Below, piece after piece: positions 41,879 to 53,834 of a stretch of DNA of 64,000 bases (the stretch's first letter is position 1; each line of letters opens with the position of its first letter). The stretch comes from Cinnamomum chago (lineage: Eukaryota; Streptophyta; Magnoliopsida; Laurales; Lauraceae). The DNA lies in contig CP142461.1 in the NCBI GenBank assembly GCA_038049695.1, positions 38,675,501 to 38,739,500 on the forward strand. Direction: 5' to 3'. The notes under the pieces were generated by a model that was given only the letters and a program-made list of their open reading frames with translations, did no database searches and was not told the DNA's origin. Made by a program: the position numbers and the translations under genes.

Positions 41879-44374
41879 GTAGTTCTTCCAGAATGAATAA
41901 GGGCAAAGAGCCTGCTACTTATGCACCTTGTCAGTCTATTAGGTTTCCTAATGTGGCCGTACAGCAGGCCTGGGAGAAGGTTCAGTTTGTGGAGAGAAAC
42001 TTGGAAGAGTGTGACTTCCTCAACCGTGATGAGATGAGACAGCGATTGATCACTCTCAAGGATGAGGAGTTCTATAGGATTATGGTAAGCAACCATCTTT
42101 AGGTCATGGACGATCAGAACGTTGTGCCCAGGCCTACCTTCTTCTTTGGCGATGCAGTCCCTGGCGACTTGACGTACCAAAGAAGATGTTTTCAGTTCTC
42201 TTACACAGCTGATGGTGAGGAGAGAACTATTTCTACCCAGTCGACTTTTGATTGGACTGTGTCGTTCATGAGTCTTTCTCCCACGTGTCCCAAGAGGGAG
42301 GATCCTCCAAGCTGGGTGAAGAGGACCAATGTGATAAAGACCGGGGTTTTTGTTAGCGAGTCTTCCGGATATGCGGAGAAGTCGTCTGTCCGTATGGACA
42401 TGTTGATGCCCTCCAGTGGCTACCAAGGTTCCGACCATCCGTCGGTCAATTTGAAACTGGCTGGCCTTGGCATTTTTCGGGGTGACAGCAGCAGTTGGGT
42501 GAAGCGTTTTCGACTTCGTGGCCGTTTCAATGCTGATTCGAGCTGGGAATCATGGACTAATCACACCCTGCCGGTTGGTGGAAAATTTTAAGGGAGGCCG
42601 GGATCTTCGACGCGGTTCGCGCTTTTTGAAATACCGTGGTTTTCTTCGATGAGGCCTTCATGGCCATGCTAGAGTCATTCCTTCCACAAACCAACACCTT
42701 CATTGTAACGAATGGTGAGATTGGTTTTATGTTGAAGGAACTAAACTTCATCACCGAGCTGCCTATCCTTGGCAAACTCTATGAGGAGTTTATGCCTACC
42801 GACAGCGTTCTTGAGGAGCAGTCAGAGGAATTCAGGCTCCTGTACTTTCAGCTCGTCGCCTTCTATGATATTTTGAAGAAGAAGGAGGGCTTGAAAGTCC
42901 GGGCAGCAGTTGGAAGACTTGCAGCTCCAACTTCTTTGACGGCGGAGAGTCTTCTAAAAGTATGGCCCAAGATTCTAGGGCCAAGAACCCAGGTTCGAAC
43001 AAGATCACCGTTATGCGAGATGACTTGAAGAAGTTCTTCGAGAGTACAGACGCCATTTGTTCTGACATCGCACTGCGAAGAGATCTCGCTGTTTACCTCA
43101 CTTATTGGTTGGGTGAGGCTGTTTTCGCTGGAGGAGATGGAACGCACATCAGGCCGCATTGTATCTTTCCAGCTTGTCAGATGGCGTTCGGAGAGCGGTT
43201 AGCTCTGGTGCCAGCTCTTTACTCCTACTTGTGCACCAAATTACAGGCTACTGCTTTCTTGGTTCGGTAAGGGCTCTCTATGAACAGGGTATTTTTAGCC
43301 CATATTTTTTATTCGTGGTATGTGTACCACTGTCCCAGCTTCCATCGCTTAGGAGTTGCGCAGGATGATGACCCTTTCATGATTCGGTTGGCTAGAGGGG
43401 CAGCCGTTAACGAATCTCTTTTGTCTGCCCGTTTGAGGATCCGACAGTTGAGGGACGTCGAGATCGGGCAATCTTTAATGAATCTTTCTCCAGGTTTGCG
43501 GAAGAAGGCTTTTGATTTTGGAGCCTCCCGCGATTCCACCAGGACGGGGTTGGGAAGACATTACTCCTTGACCAATGCAGAAAAGGGATGGCTTTTTAAC
43601 ATACATGTTGGTACGATGCTATACCGGGGCATCTTTTTGTTGATATCCAGCCGTATGTTCCATCGCGTTTAGCGTTGCAGTTGGGCTTCTCTCGAGGCGT
43701 TGTTGGAGTGCCTTCGAGCATGGTGAAGCGTTTTGGAGGTTTGCAAGACGGGAGGAATAAAAGGGCCTTTTATAGTGCGGAGGACACTACCGCCATGATT
43801 TCCTATCCTGAGTTGCCCACTTTCCAGACTGCTGGCTTCACGAAATGGTTTGTGGAAAGCTTTTCAGTGTACTGGGGGCTTTCCAAGAAGGAGCTCGATG
43901 TCAAGCAATCTCCTGGGAAGGGTCTTGGCAGATCGGATGGAGTCCGTCGAGAGGAAGTCTTGTCTTTCCTTTCCGGAGAGAAGCACGAGATCGGCTTTCT
44001 CAATGAGCAGGACATCATCAAACCAGGAGTTGTACAAGAGATACCAAGTGAGGTCTTGGATCAGCTCGAAGAGGAGGAAGTCGAGATCGACGCTTGGATG
44101 CAAGCAGAATTGACGAAGGATTCCATGGAGTCCACCGGGAAGAGCAGACTATCGGGTGAGGAATCAAGCGAAGCTCTTGACTTTGACAGTGGGGCGGGTG
44201 CTTCAAGTAAACCATCCCATAGAAGCAAGAGGAAGAGAGGACGGCGCCGCATTAAGAGACAACACGATGACTCTCCTGATTTGGAAGTCCCTCTTGCCAC
44301 CGCTGAAGAGATGTCAGGGGATGTTGATGAGCTTCCAGAAAAGAGGAGCCGAGAGAATGAAACCGTTGATGAAG

Positions 44375-44453
44375 GTATGATTCCTCTTTCTTTCCTTTTT
44401 GTTTCTTTCTTTGAGATTTTCTTGTTTTGATCTGCCTTTTCTCCCTTTTTCAG
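44375..44453 (+). other. Predicted intron of the PMD gene (79 bp)
   Basis: GTATGA donor, T-rich body and TTTTTCAG acceptor, between acidic coding segments (ending near VDEG and resuming near EDEDLM). Size and signals are typical of short plant introns. Confidence 0.75.
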
Positions 44454-44570
44454 TGGAGGATGAGGACTTGATGATGCCTGAGGTTCCAGCCGATGAGGCA
44501 GTGACGGATCTGGTTGCAGCATCTAAAGAAGAACCGAGGGACTGTGGAGTGATTCTAGAGTCTTCACCTG

Positions 44571-44646
44571 GTATGACTTCTTTGTATTTTCTTTCTTTTT
44601 GTGTCTATGCTGTCATCTACTAACATGTTGCTTGTTTTCTTGTCAG
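44571..44646 (+). other. Predicted intron of the PMD gene (76 bp)
   Basis: GTATGA donor, a CTAAC branch-like sequence near 44621 and a CTTGTCAG acceptor. It lies between short acidic exons. Confidence 0.75.
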
Positions 44647-44731
44647 CTGACTTGCCACAGGATTCCGACGATTTCGAGCCATCCATGGATGCGGCCTTTG
44701 ACGACGCTTCTTCTGTCGATCGTTGAAGAAG

Positions 44732-44808
44732 GTATTCGTAGCAATAACCCTGATGATAATGATTTTTTTTCAACAGGATCATATTCATACCTCTTTTTTT
44801 TCTAGCAG
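44732..44808 (+). other. Predicted intron of the PMD gene (77 bp)
   Basis: GTATTC donor, T-rich 3' part and TCTAGCAG acceptor. Its size nearly equals that of the two preceding introns. The downstream exon continues with an acidic segment (EVTEEVPPSFSVPEQG). Confidence 0.65.
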
Positions 44809-45735
44809 ATTGTGAGGTGACAGAAGAAGTTCCTCCGTCTTTCTCAGTGCCAGAGCAGGGGATGCCTACAGTTGAACCAGAAGCAGGGACTTCTTATTCC
44901 AGTTTTAATGCAACAGAGATGAAATCTTCTGAGCAGATTCCTTCGCCAGTGTCTTTGGTTAGAAAGAGCTTAATGATCACTCCTCCAGCAAGACATGACA
45001 CGGGCAATCGACCAATGGAGAGGGGTGAGCCTTCGTCCAGGCCATCTCTTGATTATGCGAAAAAAGTGTTGAAGAGCGTTTTGAGCTCATGGATCGAAAC
45101 TCTTTCTTCTGGCCATTTAGAAGCTGACTTTGGTATGATTAAGCATGTACAGGACATCCTTGCTGATAGCGAAGAGGTCGGCCTGGACAGTGCAGATGCG
45201 AAGGCTTTCGTTGATGAAGTCATAGCTCTAGGGAGCAAGTCGAATGAAACCAAGAGCAAGTAGTGACTTCTTCAATGAGATGTTTTTGAAGCCTTATGGT
45301 GAGGTCAAGTCAGAGCTGGACGAAATCTCGTAGACTCTGAAGCAATTCGTTCGGGAGAGGAACGTTTACCGAGTTGGCTATCATCGGGCTGACAGAGGAT
45401 CCGCGCAGTATTGATAGGGAGGTCGTTGAGACCAGGCAGCGTCTTGAGCTATTGGAGGAACAACCTGTCGCGAAATGGGCTGCCATTGTGGAAGCTCGTG
45501 CCAGAGAAGGGACTCTGATTCGCCAAGTCAAAGAGACTGAAAGCAATCTCCGGAGGAAGACTCAAGAGTACGAGCAATGGTAGATTCTTTGGGAAGAGCT
45601 TCCCCGTGCTGCAGACGGATCGTGCCGTTTTGCCGCATTCTATGGGAAGATCTTGAAGAAGCGTGGCCTGGAAGCTTTAGAGGCTAAAGCCAAGGGTTTG
45701 CTTGAGGAGTAGAGTCATTGGTTGAAGACCATGTG

Positions 45736-47507
45736 AGACTGAGCTCCTGATTCTTGTAACAAACTTTTTCTTCTTCTTTTTTCGGTACCCGTGCATACAC
45801 ACATATATTTTTGGTACTCTTTCTTCTATAGTGCTTATGGACATTTTTTTAGCTCTTCTCTTTTTGTATTCCCTCTTTTCACTCAAATTCTTTTGTGATA
45901 AATTCAAGCAATGGGAATGTTTGTTTGGAAATTTGATCAAAAGTTTGTCATTTTCTGAAAAACCTTTTTGTCAAATGGTTGTTTTGGCGTGAAAGACAAT
46001 TTTTGAGATGGCATAGAAGCCAAAATTTGGGTCGGCATGGAAACCGGAATTTTAAGGCCAAAATTTGGGATGGCATAAAAGTCGGTTTTGTTTGTGGTGT
46101 GGGAGCCAAATTTTGAAATGGCATGAAAGCCGATTTTTGAAATGGCATAAGAACCAGGTTTTGTGGCGTAGGAGCCGAAGTTTTTTTTTTTTTTTGAAAT
46201 GGCATGAAAGCCAAAATTTGGGATGACATGAAAGCCGGTTTTGTTTGTGGCATGGGAGCCAAAATTTTGTTTGTGGCATTGATAGTCAGGATTTTTTTTT
46301 GTTAGCATAGAAGCCAAAATTTGTTTTTGGCGTGGAAGCCGAAATTTTGTGGCGTTTATAGCCGAGTTTGTGGCGTTTATAGCCGATTTTTTTGTGGCAT
46401 TTATAGTCGATTTTTGGCATGAGAGCTGGGTTTTTGACATTTATAGCCGATTTTTTTTTTTGAAAACCAAGTTTTGTTTTGTCGGCGTGAAAGCCAGGTT
46501 TTGTGGCATTTATAGCCGATTTTGTGGCGTTGATAGCCGATTTTTGGCGTGAGAGCTGGGTTTTTGGCATTTATAGTCGATTTTTGGTTTTCAAAAATGC
46601 AAGTATCGACTAAAAGTCGCCTCCCTGCTGAATGGTCTTGCAAGTATCGATGGAAGGTCGCCTCCTTGCTCATTCGATTGCGAGTATCGATGGAATGTCG
46701 CCTCCTCAAAGATTTGGGCGCAAGTATCGACTAAGCGTCGCTTCCTTGCTTTTTCAAAATTTTGGTTTTGTGGGTATCAATGGAATGTCGCTTCCCCACG
46801 GATTTGGGCGCAAGTATCGGCAAAGCATCGCTTCCTTACTTTGTCAAAATTTTGGTTTTGTGGGTATCAATAGAATGTCGCTTCCCCACGGATTTGAAAT
46901 TTTGAGGTCTTTTTTTTTTACATTGGTTTTTTGTTTGAATTTTGGGTTTGTGGATATTAACTGGAATGTTGCGTCTCCACGATTTTTGAAAATTTGCAAG
47001 TATCGACAAAGTGTCGCTTCATTGCGATTTAAAAATTTTTGAAAGTATCGAATGGGGTTCGCATCCTTCCGATATTTGGGTTTTGCGAGTATCGACTGAG
47101 CGTCGCTTCCCCGCGGTTTCTAAAAAACCCCTTTTTTTTGTTTAAAGACATGAGGGATGTAAATTTTGGTCTAAAACCATTTTGGTGGTAAAAGACAGGG
47201 TCGATTAGGGTGAAATCCTGATTTTGTTGGTAAATCCTGATTTTGGTGGTAAATCCTGATTTTGTTTCAAACCATGAATTTTGTGTTCAAAGGTTGAAAA
47301 TTTGGTCAAGTCCGAGAAGAGGCTCCTAAACTTAGATTTTTGAATTTTCTTTTTTTTGAACAATGAAACTATGAAAGTAAGCATTGTTTTGAATTTTTAG
47401 AAATCTCAACATAAGGATGAAAAATCTAAAAGAGGCAGGTTTGATGAGCGAGTACCTGAGGATAGGCTTTGGCCGTGCAGGCACTGCTCTGACCCAATGG
47501 TGTAAGT
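45736..47507 (-). repeat. Repeat-rich spacer between pol and the antisense gene, copy C
   Basis: There are two repeat families. From about 45960 to 46560 the plus strand repeats GGCATGAAAGCC...TTTTG phrases every 20-45 bp. From about 46590 to 47120 it repeats AAGTATCGA(C/T)...GTCGC(T/C)TCC phrases about 50-75 bp apart. The remaining 47130-47500 is plain noncoding sequence just downstream of the pol stop. ORFs of about 100-170 codons on the minus strand are translations of the repeats. The same two families occur in the same order at 55070-56020 in copy D. Confidence 0.8.
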
Positions 47508-48610
47508 CTTCAAGGGTAGTACCGCTTCAAGAACTTGTCGTTGATGGGCAGCATACATCTGTCGCCCTCCATGTTTAGAAGTGCGTATGCGCCGTTGGAG
47601 AAGAATATGTCAATGACAAAGGGTCCCTCCCATTTTGGTTCGAGTTTGCCTTTGGATTTGTGGGCGAAAACCATTGGCCTTCTTACCGTAAGAACCAAGT
47701 CACCCTTTTTGTAGGTGCATTGCCGGGCCCTTTTGTCGAAAGATCTTGGCATACATGCTTGGTACAGCTCAATGCTTTGTAAGGCTTCGAGCCGTCTTTC
47801 GTCGAGATTTCCAGTACTTGGAGTCTCAATTTGACATTGCTTTCTTACGTCATATCATTTTGCAAAGATACCCTTAAGGAAGGAATTTGTACTTCCAAAG
47901 GGACAACAGCTTCGCTTCCATAAACCAAATAGAATGGTGTGCTATGGGTTGGTCCTCGAACGGTGATTCGATAAACCCACAAAGCTTTACGTAGTTTGTC
48001 GCCCCAGTCTCTTTTGTGGCTAGAGACCATCTTCTTGAGGATTTTGCAAAGTGTCTTGTTGAAGGCTTCTGCTAGTCCGTTTGCTACCGGATTATACGAA
48101 GTCGAAGGACAACTTTGGATTTTGTACTTCTCGCAAACTTGTAGAATCGGTGATCCCGGAATTGTGGTCCGTTATCATGAACGAACCTTTTAGGTATACC
48201 GAAGCGACAAATAATGTTGATGCGCAAGAATTGAAGGACTGATGAGGTCTTCATTTCCCTGAGCGTAAACGCTTCTGACCACTTGGAGAAATAATCCCTA
48301 ACGGCGAAGATGAAGCGATGACCTTTGCTTGATGGGGGAGAGATAGGACCTATGATGTCCATACCCCAAGCTTCGAACGGCCACGAGATTGCTGTGGGAT
48401 GTAGCCATTCTGGAGGCATATGAACATAGTCTCCATGAACTTGGCATTGGCGGCAGCGTTTAGCAAATTGCATGGCGTCAGCTACCATGGTAGGCCAATA
48501 ATATCCTAGCCTTTTTATCTGATCGTAGAGCTTAGGACCGGCCTGATGGGCTCCACAAAGACTAGCATGAACTTCTTTGAGGGTTTCCTCAGCCTCTTGT
48601 TGTGACAAGC
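47508..48610 (-). pseudogene. Integrase, copy C
   Basis: The minus strand carries the integrase N-terminal zinc-binding region (HASLCGAHQAGPKLYDQI, then AKRCRQCQVHGD). The core follows, with WGMDIIGPISPPSSKGHRF and VHDNGPQF. The C-terminal part has YKKGDLVLTVRRPM and EPKWEGPFVI, ending LPINDKFLKRYYP at about 47510. Length and order match Tat integrases. It inserts element cDNA. The region has a few breaks, but domain order is intact. Confidence 0.9.
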
Positions 48611-48623
48611 AGCGTAGAAGTAC

Positions 48624-49400
48624 TCAATCGAAGGATTTTCTGTAAAGCATTTTTGAAGGTATATTCAAATGAAAGTTTGGGGGTTGTCTTTGGATGCTTA
48701 CCAGTTCTTTTGGATCTTCAAGGAGGATTCCGAACATGGTGTAATCAATGAACGGATCTCTCCAGTAGCCGATTGGAGGTGTAAGGATGGAAATCCGACT
48801 TCTGGCCAATTGGTGGCATTCAACAACTGCTTGGTGTGTGTTAAGAGGAGGGAGAATCCTTCTTTGACACACTGTAATTTGCAAGTTCTCCCCTTTCTGG
48901 ATCGCCATGGATGCGGCAAGCCCGGCTAGGGCATCTGCATGAATGTTCTCACCTCTGAGGATATGGGTGATGCGACAGATGTCGAACCTTTGGCGAAGTG
49001 AATGTGCCTTGTTGTAGTGAGGCAGCAGATCAGGCATCTTGACTTCAAATCCCTGATTCATATGGTTGACAAACAATTGAGAGTCTCCAAAGACTTCCAG
49101 CATGGTGATGCCGGATTCGAGGGCTAGTTCCAATCCTACAATCAGGGCTTGGTACTCAGCTGCATTGTTTGAGCATGGTTCCAGTAGCGAGAAAGCATGT
49201 GGAATCATGTGCTTGTCGGGCCTAACAAAGAGGATGCCAACTCCCGAGATTAGGTTTCTTTTTTCATTTGTCCTGGTTGCACCATCAAAGTACATGTCCC
49301 AGGAGGCATTTGGTGAGAAAGTCTCCACGTTGTAGACAAGTTCGTTTGGGAGATCATCTCTGAGTGGGGAATCTTTAGGCAACGGATGCTCTGCGAGGAA
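48624..49400 (-). pseudogene. Second, archaeal-type RNase H (Tat hallmark), copy C
   Basis: The minus strand shows WDMYFDGATRTNEKRNLISG with the first catalytic Asp, NNAAEYQALIVGLELALESG with the Glu, an FGDSQL block with the second Asp, and IHADALAGLA with the last Asp. This second RNase H, between the normal RNase H and integrase, is an accepted marker of Tat-lineage gypsy elements. It probably shares RNA removal and primer processing with the first RNase H. Confidence 0.9.
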
Positions 49401-50620
49401 ATCCGTTAGGGCTTGACCTTTGATTGCCTTTTTGTGGCACATACCTGATATCAAATTGTGATTGGAGGATGGACCATTTTGCCAGTCGGGCATTGAGAGA
49501 ACTTGCTTTTGTGACAAGGACCTTTAAGATGTTGATCCTCGAAATCAGGTAGACTGTGTTAGACAACAGATAGTGACACAACTTTTGTTCGGCAAACACC
49601 ACTGCAAGGCATTCTTTCTCGACTGGAGAGTAGCGATGCTCCGCACCTACCAGCATACGGCTGAGGTAGTATAGCGCAGCTTTTTTTCCTTCGTTATTCT
49701 CTTGTGCGAGCAGAGCGCCCAGAGAGTGGTCGAGAGCTCTTGTGTACAGGATGAATGGTTTTCCAGTGGTAGGGGCAGCCATCACTGGAGCTTTAGTTAG
49801 GTATGTCTTGTTGTCTAGAAATGTTGCTTGACATTCAGCATCCCAAACAAAGTTCACACCTTTCTTCATTAGGCGAGAGAAGGGACGACATTTTCCTGAC
49901 AGGTTGGAGATGAACCGTCTGATGTATGCCAATCTTCCTTGAAGTCCTTTCAGTTCTCTTAAGGTTCTTGGAGAAGGCATTTCTAGAATAGCTTTGACTT
50001 TGATGGGGTCAAGTTCTATTCCAGCTTTCCGGACTATGAATCCAAGAAACTTACCCGATGAGACGCCGAAGAAGCATTTCAGGGGATTCATTCGTAGTTT
50101 GTGTTTGCGAAGTCGGAGGAAGACTTCCCGAAGGTCTTTCAGATGGTCTTCTTTACTTCTGCTTTTGACGGCGAGGTCATCAACGTAACATTCAACCATC
50201 TTGTGCTGCATATCTTGGAATATCTTCATCATAGCCCTCTGATATGTGGCACCAACATTTTTCAGACCAAATGGCATGACAATGTAGCAATACACGCCAA
50301 ATGGGGTCCAAAATGATGTGTGTTTTTCATCTTCAGGATGCATCTTTATCTGATTGTAGCCAGAGAATCCATCCATGAATGTCATTCGCTCTAACCCACA
50401 GGTATTGTCAATCATCACCTCTGGTATGGGGAATGGGAACTCATCTTTGGGGCAAGCGCCATTTAGATCTCTATAATCAAACAAACCCTGATCTGCCCAT
50501 TTTTCTTTGTCACAGGGACGATGTTAGCCAACCATTCAAGATGTTGTTCTTCACGGATGAAGCCGAACTTTTTGAGTTTTTAAACTTCTTGTTCAATTTT
50601 GTCCATCACGTCTGGACGGA
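49401..50620 (-). pseudogene. pol: Reverse transcriptase and first RNase H, copy C
   Basis: A frame of about 370 codons (50484-49375) covers FDYRDLNGACPKDEFPFPIP, FMDGFSGYNQIKMHPED, FGVYCYIVMPFGLKNVGATY, the catalytic YVDDLAVKS and the thumb. The connection and gypsy RNase H follow (FILYTRALDHSLGALLAQEN; VEKECLAVVFAEQKLCHYL). The first block of RT continues to about 50620. This is one of the better-preserved pol segments in the window. Confidence 0.92.
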
Positions 50621-50721
50621 ATCTCCCTGATGGGAGATTCCCCCAGAGTGGACTGTTAGGAGTTGGACTCATTATCTATCCCGCAGTTTTCTCCATTTTG
50701 AGGAGTTTAAGGAGGAGGTAC

Positions 50722-53700
50722 TTATTGATTTTCAGGGACTTCCGGTTCCGGATTTTGATCGCGAAGATCTTGCTCTTGTTCTAAGGCAAGGCGCTGCAAG
50801 ATCCTCGCATACTCTTCAAGATCAGGCATGGGAGCCAAATCTTCTTCTTCATTTGTCCCTTGTGGTTCGACATAACCGGGTTCCAATGGAGGGTCAAAGG
50901 GTGCTGAGTCAATAGTATTTTCTTGAACAGGCTCTTGGTCCCCTTCATCATCGGACCAGGATCCCTGTTGTCTATATGGGTTATACCAGATTACCGGCAT
51001 AAGGTGAGTTTTGGGAACCCATTCTTCGTCGGAGAGATATTCTCCTGTTTCAAGGGATTCCTCCCACTCGTCGGTGTCACTGGACTCGTATCCATCTATG
51101 GAGAATCCAATTACCGAATTGCAAGAGTATGATGCCCCTTGCGTAGTTTCATTTTTGAATTGAGGTGGCATGAAATCACCAAGGGTGAATTTTCTTTCCA
51201 CCTTTGAAGCCTTAGATACTTCCGTTGCCTTTTCAAGGACTTCTTGCTTTGATTGAGCTTTCTCCTGCTGTTTGAGCCTGCGGAGTTGTCTCTTGGCTTG
51301 CCTTCGCTGTCGAGCGGTAGGCTTTGTTTTGACGATCTCCCAGTTTTCATCTTCTAGGAGATCGGGATGTACCCATATAGGTTGTCTGTCTGGTGTTGGA
51401 TAAGGAACCAACTCTTGGGACATCTGGGTCATTTCTATCACCGTAAAGGAAGTAGTGGTCTTCTCCTTTAGTGACTTCGAAGTTTGTCCATACGACACCA
51501 TGTTGACGGAGGCAGACCCATAGTTTTTGTCAAAGGTGATGACTGCGTTTTTCCACATCTCGTTGATCTTCTCTTTCACAACGAAGCATTGATTAAGAGG
51601 ATGCGAGATCATTTGGTGGTAGGGACAATACCGAGGATCATGGGTTGTGCCAACATCTCCCAGTCTTTTGGGCTCAAGTTAGGTAAGTTTACCATTTAAT
51701 ATGAGAGCCTCGAAGATTTCTTCGACATCTTCATCAAACAGATACTTTTTCTCTACTCGTTCCCTGAAGGCATCAGAGAGTTCAGGTTTCTTACCTGCAG
51801 CTTTGTTTTTAGCTTTCTTTGGCTGCTGAGGAGCTGGCTTGGTTTGTACATTAAGAACCTCCTTTTTCTTTGGCTTTGAGGTCGTAATGGTAGCCGGCTC
51901 TTTCTTTGATGACTGCTGACTGTTGAGGTCTTTGATCACCATTTCAGTCTCCATGGAAGCTTCTAGGAGTTCTCCCAGGTTCTTTGATTTATTGTCAATA
52001 ATCATGGAGCGGATCCTTACTCTCATGTTGTTGCGGCAGATGTCGACGAGCGATGCTTGTGGCAGCACATCTGAGCACTTGTATATCATCGCCTTCCACT
52101 TATGAATGAAGTCGTAAGTTAACTCATTCTCTCCCTGTTTTAGGCTGCAAAGTTGTGCCATAGTAACATGATGATCCTCACCTTTGAAGTGAATCAGGAA
52201 GCGTGTCTCTAGCATGGCCCAATTTTGGATGGAGTCCTCTGGTATAGTGGAGTACCAATCGAAGGTTGTACCTTTTAAGGTATTTGCAAAGAGATGGATC
52301 TTGAGGGCATCTTGAACTGCGATAGCTCCCGTCAGTATCTTGAAATGAATGACGTGTTGTCTGGCTGAGCCTTTCCCCGTATATGTTTGGAGAGTAGGTT
52401 GCTTGAATTTTGCAGGGAACGGGACCGGGTCCATCCATAAGGGATATGGTGGCTTGATCCCATGCTCCTTCAGTGTATCCTCTTCTCTTACTTTGGAGAG
52501 GATATCGTCAACGTCCGTTTTGGTAAGGGCACGTGACTCACTGTTTTCTGCATTTTCTTCGTTATCTGGAGGAGATTGGTTGTTTTCTTGACACTGAAAA
52601 GCGAGATGAAGATTTTCCATCAGAGCCTCAATCCTCTGTTGACCCTTCTCCAATTGCTGGATACGTACTGTCTTTTCATTCGGAGGTGGATTGCGAGGTT
52701 GCTCAGAGTTTGTAACCAAGACGTTCATCCTCCGTGATTCTAACGAAGAGATCGTCTTAGTGACTGAGCTGGGGCTCATTCTTAAAGAACTTGAGGAAGG
52801 ATTACTCCTTGGTCCTTGGCTTGAAGGAGTAGAAGATTCTTCAGGGCGTCTTCGTGTCCGGGAGACATTATGAGTCACCGGTTGTCGAATGTGAAGTTTA
52901 GTTGCTGACTTTTGGCGTCTTCTGATTTTACCAACTATATGGACAGCAGCAACTTGATCGGGTCTTTCTTTTTCGACCCATTTTTGGGAGACTTGGAGAA
53001 TAGGATGCTGGGTCCTTTGCTTCTCTAGTCTCGTTTGTCTATACGACATGCGACGACGTATGCGACGGGCAATTTGAGCTTCTGTCAACTCTGGCTGGGC
53101 TTTAGCAATGAAGGATGTACTCTCTCGAGCGCAACAGCCGAGCTTGTCTTCTTTGAAGCTAGGCATAGACAGGATTTGGACCCGGTCCTTAGACTATTGC
53201 AGCGAAGCTTTGAATTTTGCGAGTTCGGCCCCCGTTGAGATAAAGGGTCGAACTGCAGGAGTGCAGGCCTTGGCAGTTTCTTGCAGAGGCTTCGGGATGT
53301 ATGATTTGATTTTTGGCTTGTAGGAGCAAGCCAACTCGGGATGGGTTGCCTTCTTTGTCAGGCAAGAGCCTGGTTTCTCCTCCTTCATGTATGCAAGAGG
53401 ATAGAATCGGTTTTCTTTGAGAGGGGCCAGGTATGCTGGCCTTCCAGATGTTCAGGACCTCCTTTGTTTTGGCGAAGGTTTTGGGGACCAAGTCTTAGGG
53501 TAGACCTGGTTCTCTGCAGGTTGAGGCTTCATGGGGTTGCCACGGGCTTCAGGTTTCTTTGCGTTCGCCCTTGGTGTCATGGCAGTGACATGTTGCGGAG
53601 TGATCTTCTGCTTCTTGGCGGGTGCGATTTCCTCTGCGGGAAGTGGGAACGGTCCCAACGACCCGAAGATGATAGTCCGGGGAGTAGAGGTCGACCCGGT

Positions 53701-53834
53701 GTTCTGAGATTTGTCAAGGGAGACGACACTTCGGCAGCTGGCAGGGCGCTTATGAATGCGCTTGTTCTGCTTCTCCTGGAGCATGAGTTGGTACTTGTTC
53801 TAATCGAAAGTGATGGTTAATGAAGCTGCCATTG
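50722..53834 (-). pseudogene. gag: gag, copy C
   Basis: The start is best placed at the minus-strand ATG at 53834 (MAASLTITF). A basic, Pro-rich N-terminal region follows. The frame 53166-51679 (495 codons) contains the retrotransposon gag core: MDPVPFPAKFKQPTLQTYTG, HFKILTGAIAVQDALKIHLF, TFDWYSTIPEDSIQNWAMLE and ELTYDFIHKWKAM. The frame 51612-50722 carries the acidic C-terminal part with FTLGDFMPPQF. Gag would assemble the particle. Breaks are few. Confidence 0.88.

Larger units (their letters stand above)
40950..45735 (+). pseudogene. Host-derived plant mobile domain (PMD) gene carried antisense in copy C
   Basis: The gene lies on the opposite strand to gag-pol, between pol and the 3' LTR. 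Exon 1 (ATG at 40950) is tiny, ten bases, and is followed by a 919-bp intron. The downstream exons encode an N-terminal PMD part (FPNVAVQQAWEKVQFVERN near 41950; WTNHTLPVGGKF near 42555) and a diagnostic block at 43070-43260 (VYLTYWLGEAVFAGGDG...FGERLALVPALY). Next is a basic nuclear-localisation-like stretch (RSKRKRGRRRIKR, near 44223), then acidic Ser-rich exons separated by introns of 76-79 bp, and a C-terminal coiled-coil-like region near 45300-45590. PMD proteins are plant nuclear proteins linked to gene silencing and genome stability, and PMD segments are known in plant gypsy elements. The reading frame looks broken in a few places. Copy D keeps only its tail (54735-54850). Confidence 0.75.

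Noticed and set aside
45937-46570. Minus-strand ORFs up to 167 codons with repeated peptides
   Set aside because: All are translations of the GGCATGAAAGCC tandem repeats. The same happens at 55020-55566, with no conserved frame.
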